From DATIJP01 sp964569185 (GTDB taxonomy: Bacteria; Chlamydiota; Chlamydiia; Chlamydiales; Rhabdochlamydiaceae): 64,000 nt of DNA. Under the pieces are notes generated by a model, which worked only from the letters and a program-made list of their open reading frames with translations, did no database searches and had not been told where the DNA came from. Shown here one piece after another: positions 51,982-59,490 of the stretch (the stretch's first letter is position 1; every line of letters starts with the position of its first letter). A program made the position numbers and the translations under genes. The stretch is from NCBI GenBank assembly GCA_964569185.1, contig CAZMTP010000002.1, forward strand, positions 9,329-73,328, in the 5' to 3' direction.

Positions 51982-53250
51982 ATGTCTTCTAAAAAGGAAG
52001 ATTATATTGATATTGTCGAAAAGTCGGCCACTATTGTCCTCGCTGGAGGACAAGGAACGCGGCTTTTTCCTTTAACGGCCACCCGTTGCAAACCCTCGGT
52101 CTCTTTTGGCGGCCGCTACAGGCTTATCGATATTCCCATTTCCAATTCTTTAAATGCAGGCATCGCGCAGATCTTTGTGATTTCTCAATATTTTGCTTCT
52201 GAGCTGCACCAACATATTTTGGCTACTTACCATTTGGACCAGTTCCGCTTAAATGGCGGCATTGAACTTGTCTCCCCGCAGGATACTGCCTATGGTAAAA
52301 CCTGGTTTCGAGGGACAGCAGATGCAGTAAGGCAAAATCTGGATTTTATTCTAAAAAATGCCAATGAATATTTTCTCATTCTCTCAGGCGACCAGCTCTA
52401 CAACATGGATCTGATTGAAATGATCGAGCTGATCCAAAAAGAAAATGCGGATCTGGTGATCGCCTCCATTCCTGTAGAAGAAGCAGAGGCTAGAAGAATG
52501 GGTGTTTTAAAAGTGGATCGGACGGGTCGGGTCACCGATTTTTTTGAAAAACCCCAAGAAGAAAAAATATTAAATACGTTCCGGTTGCCAGAAAATAATA
52601 GCCACTGGCTCGGATCTATGGGCATCTATGTCTTTAGGAGAAAAGCTCTGCAGGCGATCATGAAAGAAGAAGGGGATGATTTTGGGCGCCATCTAATCCC
52701 TAAATTTATCCATAAAAGTAAAACAGTGGCTTTTACCTATAAAGGCTACTGGGAAGATATTGGAACAGTACAATCCTATTATCGTGCCAATCTTATCCTC
52801 ACAGAAAAAGACACAGGCCTAAATACCTATGATCTTAGAAATCCGATTTATGCCGCCCCACAACATGTTCCCAGCCCTCTCATCAATGGCACAATGGTGA
52901 AAAATTCTCTCATTAGCCAAGGCTCTATTATTGAGGCTGCAGAGATCACCCACAGCGTGATCGGACTACGTTGCATCATCAAGAAAAAAACGATCATTCG
53001 CGATTCCATTCTTATGGGAAATCGCTACTATTTTCCTTCTCAGCAAGGCCTAGAAGCCAAAGAGTACTCCATTGGTGAAAACTGTTTGATCCAAAAGACC
53101 ATTATTGATGAGCATACCCATATCGGAAACAATGTCCAACTGACCAATAAGAAAAATATTCAAACGATGGACGGCGATGGTGTTTTTATTCGTGATGGGA
53201 TTATTATCGTGACGCCAGGAACTTCATTACCTGATGGATATGTATTGTGA
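51982..53250 (+). CDS. glgC: Glucose-1-phosphate adenylyltransferase
   Basis: GlgC makes ADP-glucose, the donor for glycogen synthesis. The 422-residue enzyme has VLAGGQGTRLFPLTATRCKP (about 18-37), the RYRLIDIPISN substrate region, and SGDQLYNMD with the catalytic Asp (about 134-142). A C-terminal left-handed beta-helix with hexapeptide repeats follows. It is followed by the metallophosphoesterase with a four-base overlap, the same pairing as in C. trachomatis (CT489-CT488, from memory). The 162-base gap before it holds three TATCCTG repeats (51855-51895) and a weak CATAAT -10 box at 51961, but nothing else I can support. Confidence 0.94.
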   Translation: MSSKKEDYIDIVEKSATIVLAGGQGTRLFPLTATRCKPSVSFGGRYRLIDIPISNSLNAGIAQIFVISQYFASELHQHILATYHLDQFRLNGGIELVSPQDTAYGKTWFRGTADAVRQNLDFILKNANEYFLILSGDQLYNMDLIEMIELIQKENADLVIASIPVEEAEARRMGVLKVDRTGRVTDFFEKPQEEKILNTFRLPENNSHWLGSMGIYVFRRKALQAIMKEEGDDFGRHLIPKFIHKSKTVAFTYKGYWEDIGTVQSYYRANLILTEKDTGLNTYDLRNPIYAAPQHVPSPLINGTMVKNSLISQGSIIEAAEITHSVIGLRCIIKKKTIIRDSILMGNRYYFPSQQGLEAKEYSIGENCLIQKTIIDEHTHIGNNVQLTNKKNIQTMDGDGVFIRDGIIIVTPGTSLPDGYVL

Positions 53251-53999
53251 GCATCTGGGCCCTATCTGACCCACACCTTTCTTTTGGCGCGCCTGAAAAG
53301 ACGATGGAAGCCTTTGGTCCTGCATGGAAAGATTATCATGAGAAAATTAAAACCCATTGGCTAAAGACCGTGTCCCCTGAGGACTTAGTGCTTCTTCCAG
53401 GAGATATCTCCTGGGCCATGAAATTAGAGGAGGCACTGATCGATTTAAATTGGATCGATGCGCTCCCGGGCACAAAATTATTGCTTAAAGGCAACCATGA
53501 TTATTGGTGGCCCTCCTCTCAAAAGCTCTCCAAGGCGCTGCCTCCCTCGATCAAATTCATCTATAATAATGCTTTTGAATGGAAAAATGTGGCTATTGGA
53601 GGAAGCCGTCTCTGGGATACTGAAGAATATAACTTTAGTCCTTACATTGAGTATGCATTTAATCCAATGGCCTCCCAAGAACCCGTTGATTTTGAGAAGA
53701 AAAAAGAAGAAGACCGCAAAATTTTTGATCGAGAACTCGAGCGGTTAAAACTAAGCCTATCTCAAATGAACCCTGCGGCTAAATATCGCATCGCAATGAC
53801 CCATTATCCTCCCATTGGCGCCGATTTAAAACCCTCTAGGGCCTCGCGCATTTTAGAAGAGGCAAACATCCAGATCTGTGTGTTTGGCCATCTACATAAT
53901 GTACGTCCAGGCGCGCTTCCTTTTGGGCAGGCTCGCGGCGTGCGTTATCTTTTCACCTCTTGTGACTATATCGGTTTCAAACCAGTAAAAATTTTATAG
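53247..53999 (+). CDS. Calcineurin-like metallophosphoesterase
   Basis: The 250-residue protein starts at a GTG that overlaps the glgC stop by four bases. Metal-binding motifs are complete: DPHLSFG (about 8-14), PGDISWAMK (about 51-59), KGNHDYWW (about 80-87), MTHYPP (about 184-189) and FGHLHN (about 211-216). Such enzymes hydrolyse phosphomonoesters or phosphodiesters; the substrate is unknown. The conserved pairing with glgC suggests a link to sugar-phosphate or glycogen metabolism, but this is inference. Confidence 0.88.
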   Translation: MSIWALSDPHLSFGAPEKTMEAFGPAWKDYHEKIKTHWLKTVSPEDLVLLPGDISWAMKLEEALIDLNWIDALPGTKLLLKGNHDYWWPSSQKLSKALPPSIKFIYNNAFEWKNVAIGGSRLWDTEEYNFSPYIEYAFNPMASQEPVDFEKKKEEDRKIFDRELERLKLSLSQMNPAAKYRIAMTHYPPIGADLKPSRASRILEEANIQICVFGHLHNVRPGALPFGQARGVRYLFTSCDYIGFKPVKIL

Positions 54000-54014
54000 A
54001 TACAGTTTTACATT

Positions 54015-54043
54015 TTGCTGTATTTGCAGATATATGTTAGAAT
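54015..54043 (+). promoter_or_regulatory. Promoter of the toxin-antitoxin operon
   Basis: TTGCTG (54015-54020) is followed after 17 bases by TAGAAT (54038-54043), with a TGT extended -10 motif directly before it. A TACAG/CTGTA inverted pair (54001-54005 and 54018-54022) overlaps the -35 box and could be the operator for the antitoxin. The GGAGG ribosome-binding site is at 54047-54051. Confidence 0.6.
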
Positions 54044-54058
54044 TGCGGAGGTTTTAAA

Positions 54059-54310
54059 ATGGGAAAACCTAGGAGAACCATGCATAGTAAAGTAACGCTT
54101 GAAATTCCTTTAACTGAACATAAAAAGTGGAAAACCGCAGCTCTAATGATGGATATGAGTATGAAAGATTTTGTATTAATTGGAATGCGAAGTTTCATGC
54201 AAATGAAGCCCAACAAGGTGACTGAAAAAGCATTAAAGCAGTCAAAAGCCGGGAAAAATGTTAAAAAATTTGACACCATCTATGATTTATTCGAAGACTT
54301 GGGCATTTAA
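54059..54310 (+). CDS. RelB/DinJ-like antitoxin
   Basis: The 83-residue protein precedes a YafQ-type toxin and overlaps it by one base. Its N-terminal half (about 9-50) looks like a ribbon-helix-helix DNA-binding domain (SKVTLEIPLTEHKKWKTAAL). The C-terminal KALKQSKAGKNVKKFDTIYD segment, then LFEDLGI, matches the toxin-wrapping tails of RelB/DinJ-type antitoxins. It would neutralise the toxin and repress its own promoter. A strong GGAGG site lies seven bases before the ATG. Confidence 0.8.
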   Translation: MGKPRRTMHSKVTLEIPLTEHKKWKTAALMMDMSMKDFVLIGMRSFMQMKPNKVTEKALKQSKAGKNVKKFDTIYDLFEDLGI

Positions 54311-54582
54311 TGCTAATTCCTATCCGAACTTCTCAATTTAAACGAGATGTCAAATTAGCTCATAAAAGAGGTAAAGATATGGGCTTACTAAAAAAGATTA
54401 TGGAAAAGCTTGCCGTTGAAGAACCGCTAGATCCCAAACATCGGGATCATAAACTTTCAGGAAACTATAAAGACCATAGAGAATGCCATCTTCAACCTGA
54501 TTGGCTTCTCATTTATCGTTTTCAAGGTCATCATATCTTCTTTGAAAGAACTGGCACGCATTCTGATCTCTTCAAAATGTAA
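54310..54582 (+). CDS. YafQ-family mRNA-interferase toxin
   Basis: The 90-residue protein is a RelE-superfamily ribosome-dependent RNase. All residues known to matter in E. coli YafQ have counterparts, each shifted by three: H47 (in HRDHKLSG), H60, D64 and W65 (in ECHLQPDWLLIY), H84 and F88 (in RTGTHSDLF). It therefore looks catalytically intact and should cleave translated mRNA when freed from its antitoxin. Its ATG shares one base with the antitoxin stop, the standard coupling in these operons. Confidence 0.92.
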   Translation: MLIPIRTSQFKRDVKLAHKRGKDMGLLKKIMEKLAVEEPLDPKHRDHKLSGNYKDHRECHLQPDWLLIYRFQGHHIFFERTGTHSDLFKM

Positions 54583-54650
54583 ATAGATTTAAGTATCAAT
54601 GACTTACATAAAAACAATCTTTTATTTCAATTTTTATTGCTTTTTTATAT

Positions 54651-54676
54651 GTAATGATGTAACGTTATACCATTAC
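54651..54676 (+). promoter_or_regulatory. Near-perfect palindromic operator upstream of the TrpR-like gene
   Basis: The 26-base site has perfect outer arms GTAATG and CATTAC and a perfect central palindrome TAACGTTA. Only two base pairs of the inner arms break symmetry. It ends 15 bases before the ATG at 54692, where it would overlap the promoter. Autorepression by the TrpR-like protein is the simplest reading. Confidence 0.65.
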
Positions 54677-54691
54677 ATTTTACGGAGAACT

Positions 54692-54970
54692 ATGAAAGCT
54701 AAAGAAGAAGGGTGGTGGAGGTTTTTAACCCTCTGCGCCCAATTTAAGACCCCTCGTCAGCTAAATGACTTTTTCGAGCTGTTTTTAACTCTGCAAGAAA
54801 AAGAGGATTTAGCAAAGCGCACTCTCATTGTGGAAAAACTGCTTGAAGGCAAGCAGGGACAACGAGAAATCGCTGAAGAGCTGAAGGTCAGTATTTCAAA
54901 AATAACACGAGGCTCCAATGCCTTGAAACTAATTAATAAAAATTTAAAGGAGATTCTGAAACACCATTAG
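54692..54970 (+). CDS. TrpR-family transcriptional repressor
   Basis: I chose the ATG at 54692, with a CGGAG ribosome-binding site five bases before it; upstream in-frame codons would run through the operator and give a non-family N-terminus. The 92-residue all-helical protein matches the TrpR fold: WRFLTLCAQFKTPRQLNDFF (about 9-28), and the helix-turn-helix GQREIAEELKVSISKITRGSN (about 56-76, given here in part). TrpR binds DNA when loaded with tryptophan. No trp or aro genes are nearby, so its regulon is unknown. An F-box gene starts 25 bases after its stop. Confidence 0.88.
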   Translation: MKAKEEGWWRFLTLCAQFKTPRQLNDFFELFLTLQEKEDLAKRTLIVEKLLEGKQGQREIAEELKVSISKITRGSNALKLINKNLKEILKHH

Positions 54971-54972
54971 AG

Positions 54973-54990
54973 TCTCCTAAAAATAGGAGA
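54973..54990 (+). promoter_or_regulatory. Hairpin hiding the ribosome-binding site of the F-box gene
   Basis: The stem TCTCCTA (54973-54979) / TAGGAGA (54984-54990) has a four-base loop. Its 3' arm is the Shine-Dalgarno AGGAGA (54985-54990) five bases before the F-box ATG, and its 5' arm is an anti-Shine-Dalgarno. The TrpR-like stop codon (54968-54970) lies two bases upstream, so a ribosome ending there would melt the hairpin. Confidence 0.7.
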
Positions 54991-54995
54991 TAAAA

Positions 54996-55706
54996 ATGGT
55001 TACTCGTTTACCAAATGATACAATAGCTCATGTTTTCTCATTCTTAAAAGTGAGTGAACTTCAGCAGTGCGTCTCAGTCAGTACTGTATTCTGTACTGTA
55101 TTTCATGACATTTCCAATAATGATGATTTTTTTAAGTTTTTTAGACAGTTACAAGAAAAAGAAAGTGTCAGTTCGGAGGATATAGCAGAAAGTTTCAGAC
55201 TGATAAATGCTAAAAAAATTATAGATTTAACTTTTGATCTGAATGATTCTATTATCCCAAGACTTTATCTTAGGACTCATCGTGCGGTAGAGTATTTCTT
55301 TTCCCGTTGCTCTTCCCGATTAAGAGAGATCAAATGTAATGGCAATCTTCAAATTGGAAAGATTGCTTGTTGTTCTTTTGATTATCCTGTTAAATTCCTA
55401 GAAAGTCTGCTTTCTTTGCAATTCCAAGCAGCCGGGCACTTATATCTCGATGATACATATATCGGCGAATGTGCTCGTAACTTTCCTCGAGTACAGCAGA
55501 TAAAAATTGTAGTTCTTGCTTTTACTCCCTATGAAAATCGTTCAGACTATGCAAATCCTAGATCTAATTTTATTAGTGACACTGAAGTAGTTGTGATGCT
55601 AGATTTAAATCGATATAGAAGAGACCGTCTTACTTATTTTGAAAGATTTAAACAATTTTTGTCATATTATGTGCCTAATATTTTAAAAAGAGAGGTCAAT
55701 GCTTGA
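54996..55706 (+). CDS. F-box protein, candidate host-targeted effector
   Basis: The 236-residue protein begins with a canonical F-box (about 4-45): RLPNDTIAHVFSFLKVSELQ then CVSVSTVFCTVFHD, matching the LP..........L....L.....V............D pattern that binds eukaryotic Skp1. The remainder (about 50-236) shows no repeat that I recognise. Bacteria have no SCF complex, so it most likely acts in the host cell after secretion; no signal peptide is visible. It is AT-rich, sits directly behind the TrpR-like gene, and its 3' end overlaps the convergent gene by 40 bases. Confidence 0.78.
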   Translation: MVTRLPNDTIAHVFSFLKVSELQQCVSVSTVFCTVFHDISNNDDFFKFFRQLQEKESVSSEDIAESFRLINAKKIIDLTFDLNDSIIPRLYLRTHRAVEYFFSRCSSRLREIKCNGNLQIGKIACCSFDYPVKFLESLLSLQFQAAGHLYLDDTYIGECARNFPRVQQIKIVVLAFTPYENRSDYANPRSNFISDTEVVVMLDLNRYRRDRLTYFERFKQFLSYYVPNILKREVNA

Positions 55707-56608
55707 TCCATAGGCATAGAGGTCAAAGCAGCTACTTGCTCTTCTTTGTCAGCTTGGTCGCTTAAGCGGTAGAATTCAGAAGCTGCTAAAAGTATTTCCT
55801 GAAAATCGGCTTCGGTCTGAATGAGTGGTTGAGCAAGCGATAGTGTGGTCAAGAACAGCTCTGCATGGCCGATATGGGCCAGAAAGTGGGCGATCTGCAT
55901 GAGAAGATCAAAATTGGGTGCTTCTTTCAAATCATCTAAAAGACGCCGAAGCATCAAAATGCCTTCATCATAATCTGTTAGGGTGAGCAGCCGCATCTGC
56001 TGAAAGTCGAGCCAGCGTTTATCTTGCACATAGGCATAGAAACCATCGATCAACTCAGAGGCATAAAGTCCATTTTCTTGTTCGATTTGATAAGAAATAT
56101 AATCATAAATAAATCTTTCCAGATCATGCGCACAATAATCGGAGATCTGTTGAAAGACTTGCTGCGGATCGCCTCCCTGGTCCACATTCTCATCTAGGAG
56201 TGTCTCCAGCTGCTGCAAAGCTTCTTGAAGGGGTTGCTGGTCCTCTAATTGATTGCGGTCGTAGAGAAAAATCAGATGGTCTAAATCATTGCAAAAAAGC
56301 GAGAGGGTCTGCTTATGGGGAAGGAGTCGGCGCCATAACTCAAAAGCAAGAAGGTAGGACTGATCAAAATCTTTTGTGTAGTCCTCTTGCGTCCAAAGCA
56401 TATCAGCAAGCTGCTCTGGGGAATCACAGCTTTCTGCATATTGTAAAAATGTTTTTTCAGTTAGAGGGATATTGAGCTGTTTCAGCCGCTGCAGCAATTT
56501 CTCTGTAGAAATTTCTCGATAGTCCTCCACTGCCCAAGGCTCTACCTCCAAATTTGGATCCTCAAGCGCGCTTAGTCTTAATAAATTGTAAAGTGCTTTG
56601 CCTTGCAT
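55667..56608 (-). CDS. Acidic helical protein of unknown function
   Basis: The 313-residue protein is acidic, rich in Leu, Gln, Asp and Glu, and predicted to be almost wholly helical, as in TPR-like or solenoid proteins. No signal peptide, membrane helix or catalytic motif is visible, and I do not recognise the family. Its composition and codon use look like the core genes rather than the AT-rich F-box gene whose end it overlaps by 40 bases. It is divergent from the pseudopilin genes, with 30 bases between the two starts. Confidence 0.65.
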   Translation of the reverse strand: MQGKALYNLLRLSALEDPNLEVEPWAVEDYREISTEKLLQRLKQLNIPLTEKTFLQYAESCDSPEQLADMLWTQEDYTKDFDQSYLLAFELWRRLLPHKQTLSLFCNDLDHLIFLYDRNQLEDQQPLQEALQQLETLLDENVDQGGDPQQVFQQISDYCAHDLERFIYDYISYQIEQENGLYASELIDGFYAYVQDKRWLDFQQMRLLTLTDYDEGILMLRRLLDDLKEAPNFDLLMQIAHFLAHIGHAELFLTTLSLAQPLIQTEADFQEILLAASEFYRLSDQADKEEQVAALTSMPMDQALTSLFKILGT

Positions 56609-56638
56609 TCTATCACTCAGAATTAGATAATATTTGGA

Positions 56639-57097
56639 ATGAAATTAAAAAAACATCCTTTTATTCTTTTTGAACTGTTAATTGCAATTGGAGTTTTAAC
56701 ACTTACAACTCTTCCTTTTGTGCAATATCCTTTTTTATATTTGCAAAAAGAAACCGATTCGCTTGTGAGAATGGAATTAGAAAGAGTGGCAGAGGCAGCA
56801 CTCGTCGATATTAAAGGAGATCTCTATCAAAATCTGATTTCTTGGGAGACGCTGACTAAAAAGAGAACTTCACTTCCTGACCTGGAAAAAAAGATCCAGA
56901 TTGTGCTGCCCAACAATATTCGTAAAAGTTTCCAGCAAAAAGTCTATTTTTCGCTTTACAAACAGAAAAAAGGGCAGGGAGAAAATGAGCTGTTTTTAGT
57001 CCATGTCAAGACCACGTTTACGGTGCCTAAAGCAAAAGAAGCAGAGTTGATTATTAAGAAAGAATTTTTTATTAAGCAAATGCCCAGACAAGTATGA
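56639..57097 (+). CDS. Minor pseudopilin-like protein 1
   Basis: The 152-residue protein has a type II secretion/type IV pilin-like N-terminus: KKHPFILFELLIAIGV, with the essential Glu at +5 and a long hydrophobic helix (about 8-30). The residue before the presumed cleavage site is Pro, not the usual Gly. The remainder is a small soluble domain. It overlaps the next gene by four bases. C. trachomatis has small pilin-like genes next to gspG (CT566-CT568, from memory), which these three genes resemble in size and order. Confidence 0.72.
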   Translation: MKLKKHPFILFELLIAIGVLTLTTLPFVQYPFLYLQKETDSLVRMELERVAEAALVDIKGDLYQNLISWETLTKKRTSLPDLEKKIQIVLPNNIRKSFQQKVYFSLYKQKKGQGENELFLVHVKTTFTVPKAKEAELIIKKEFFIKQMPRQV

Positions 57098-57702
57098 AAA
57101 AACGACCGTTCACTCTTTTAGAACTGATGGTGGGAATTGCGCTCGCCTCTCTTTTGCTTATATTTCTGTTTTCCACATTGAAACAGTCCACATTTGCCAA
57201 TTCGAAAATGAAAGTAGCACAAAAACTGGTTCATCAAAGGCTCTGTACGCAGCTGCGTCTTACCTCTGTTTTTGATGCGCTCGAGTTTGAGCGGCAGAAA
57301 ATAGGCTTTTATACCGCATCTCATGCAGAATCGCTTTCGGATGTCCTCTATTTTAGCTATCACCAAGAGGTCGATGCAGATCCTAATTTCATCGGAGTGC
57401 TAGAAGCGATGCTTTTTTTAAAACACCCTGAAAAAAAGCTCTGTTTATACACGACAGGGGCCAATGGAAGTATGCGCAAAGAAGTCCTTCTGGAAAATTT
57501 AAAAACAATCTCATTTTTATTTTTAGATACGCAGAAAGGAGAATGGAAATCTGATTGGTCAAAAGAGGCCGATTTTGCTCCAGGCCTTGTTAAGCTATTG
57601 ATCACTGAAAAAGATAAAAACCCGCTAAAAGATGCCATTGAGTTTGGGTTTCAGTTAAAAAATGCATCGGAAATCATCTATTTTAAAGAGGCGGGCAAAT
57701 GA
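57094..57702 (+). CDS. Minor pseudopilin-like protein 2 (GspJ-like)
   Basis: The 202-residue protein starts MKKRPFTLLELMVGIALASL, a classic class III signal with Phe+1 and Glu+5, then a hydrophobic helix to about residue 28. Again Pro rather than Gly precedes the cleavage site. The size and the C-terminal soluble domain fit a minor pseudopilin of the type II secretion tip complex. It overlaps both neighbours by four bases, so the three genes form one tightly coupled operon. Confidence 0.75.
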   Translation: MKKRPFTLLELMVGIALASLLLIFLFSTLKQSTFANSKMKVAQKLVHQRLCTQLRLTSVFDALEFERQKIGFYTASHAESLSDVLYFSYHQEVDADPNFIGVLEAMLFLKHPEKKLCLYTTGANGSMRKEVLLENLKTISFLFLDTQKGEWKSDWSKEADFAPGLVKLLITEKDKNPLKDAIEFGFQLKNASEIIYFKEAGK

Positions 57703-58577
57703 ATACTCTTCCTCTTGTTTTTGCTTTTGTGATTGTGATCGCTTTGACCGCCTACAACACCTTTTACGACTTTGCATCCTGTATAGGGGAAGAAAAAAAA
57801 TATAGTGCGTTTATGAAAGCGCATCGACAGCTGCAAACCAATCTGGATAAAAAACAGTTCCGCTCAAATAAGGGAAAATTGGTGCATGGAAGCCGCGAGA
57901 AGAGTGAGTCAAAAAATGAGGCCAAATACCATAATCCAAGAGATAAAGTGACTCTGCATCCTCTATCAAAATTGAATATCCTTCCTCTCCTTGCAGCGGA
58001 TAACGCGCACGAAACACCCTTCTATGAGATCACTGCGCATCTGATTGCCCTTTTGTATCAAAACAGCGCTGTTTATGAGGTGAATTTAGAATACAAGGTA
58101 TTAGATTTGCTGATTAAAGAAGCCAAAAAGGATAAGGAGTTTACTTTTGAGACTTTGACGCAGAATGTGCTGCAAAGGGACTCCTCTTTATACAAGCTGT
58201 TTAAAGGGACCAAGAACTACCAGCTCCAATCGCATAAAGGATACCCGCCTCTTGCCGATTTTATTATAGTGGAAGCTGAAAAAAGTAAAAGGCCGGTCCA
58301 TTTCCATTATGCGACGACACCGATTCTGCTGGCTGTTTTAGGAGAGAAATTAACAGCTGCTGTTGCCGCAAAGGAAAAAGAAAAATGGGAAAAAGACAAC
58401 AAGCATCACTCTCTAAATGCACAAGAATTGGAAGCGATATTTATAAAGCAGCAGTCTAAAACCCCATTTTCAGCAGTAGAAATTTTAATCGACTTTTCCA
58501 AAAAGAATATTCCTAATCCCAATACGACTGTCATCGATCCTAAATCTGAAATCAGTCTTAGCGCGAAGAAATCATAG
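57699..58577 (+). CDS. Membrane-anchored protein of the pseudopilin operon
   Basis: The 292-residue protein has one N-terminal membrane helix (about 4-24, PLVFAFVIVIALTAYNTFYDF) but no prepilin FTLxE motif. A charged, Lys-rich region (about 45-100) is followed by a helical domain. Its place, third in the pseudopilin operon with a four-base overlap, suggests a role as the GspK-like or another accessory component. I do not recognise the family with confidence. Its end overlaps the convergent glycosyltransferase by 20 bases. Confidence 0.6.
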   Translation: MNTLPLVFAFVIVIALTAYNTFYDFASCIGEEKKYSAFMKAHRQLQTNLDKKQFRSNKGKLVHGSREKSESKNEAKYHNPRDKVTLHPLSKLNILPLLAADNAHETPFYEITAHLIALLYQNSAVYEVNLEYKVLDLLIKEAKKDKEFTFETLTQNVLQRDSSLYKLFKGTKNYQLQSHKGYPPLADFIIVEAEKSKRPVHFHYATTPILLAVLGEKLTAAVAAKEKEKWEKDNKHHSLNAQELEAIFIKQQSKTPFSAVEILIDFSKKNIPNPNTTVIDPKSEISLSAKKS

Positions 58578-59490
58578 GGCCAGCCCCAAAATTTCTAAAA
58601 AGATAGTCTTTGATCCCACGAAACGCACATTTATAGAGATGGCGGCCTTCGGGCGATTTTTCTTTAAAATAATTCAGACTTAAAAGAAGCAGTTCTCGAG
58701 GGAATATAGTGAAGAAAAACTTAAATCGTTTTTTAGGACTTAAATGATTCTCCAAGAAAAGAAGCCGGTTTCTCCAGTAAAAATATTGCCAGGTAGGCCC
58801 GCGATTGCCTTCTTCAAAAGAAAGAGAGATTTTATGCCACAATTTTGCCTTAGGAACAAATAGAGAGCGATAACCGGCTGCACGCGCGCGAAAACAGAAA
58901 TCGATCTCTTCCCAAATAAGAAAGAATTTAGGACAAAGCCCCCCTATTTTATGGATGACCTCCGATTTGATGAATAGCGCACACCCGCACACGTAGGCAA
59001 CCTCTTCAATGGTCTCCCATTTTTTATTTAGATCGGACTCTCCTGCGCCATAATGGAAGCAGCGTCCATCCTGGCTGAGGCCACCTCCTGCATGCCAGAT
59101 GAGCACTGGATCGTCATAAAAATAGATCTTGGCGCCAAAAAGTCCTGCCTCTGGATGGGCGCGACTGGCTTCGATAAAACCATTTAAGAGCTGCGGGTGG
59201 ACCACAGTATCATTATTTAAAAGAAGAACATAGTCTGCGCCCCTTTTCAGCGCTTCTGCAATGCCGCGGTTATTGCCCTCTGCAAAACCTAGATTTTCGC
59301 CATTTTCAAGAAGGGTAATATCAGAATGCTGCTGCTTGATGAGCGCAACAGAGTTGTCTGTAGAGCCATTATCGACAACAATAGTGTCAAAATGGAGAGT
59401 GTCCAGTTTTTTGATCGATTCTAAACATTCTAAAGTATCTGCGGGGCGGTTCCAATTGAGGATAATAATGACAATTTTAGGCAGAGACAA
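58558..59490 (-). CDS. Family 2 glycosyltransferase (rhamnosyltransferase-like)
   Basis: The 310-residue protein has the GT2 core: VIIILNWNRPADTLECLESI (about 7-26), VVDNGSTDNS (about 38-47), GENLGFAEGNNRGI (about 63-76) and the DxD-type LLLNNDTVV (about 89-97). The acceptor region reads EEIDFCFRARAAGYRSLFVP. It resembles WbbL-type rhamnosyltransferases acting on surface polysaccharide. It is not closely related to the two glycosyltransferase-like paralogues at 11.6 and 15.5 kb. It overlaps lipA by 14 bases on the same strand. Confidence 0.88.
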   Translation of the reverse strand: MSLPKIVIIILNWNRPADTLECLESIKKLDTLHFDTIVVDNGSTDNSVALIKQQHSDITLLENGENLGFAEGNNRGIAEALKRGADYVLLLNNDTVVHPQLLNGFIEASRAHPEAGLFGAKIYFYDDPVLIWHAGGGLSQDGRCFHYGAGESDLNKKWETIEEVAYVCGCALFIKSEVIHKIGGLCPKFFLIWEEIDFCFRARAAGYRSLFVPKAKLWHKISLSFEEGNRGPTWQYFYWRNRLLFLENHLSPKKRFKFFFTIFPRELLLLSLNYFKEKSPEGRHLYKCAFRGIKDYLFRNFGAGPMISSR

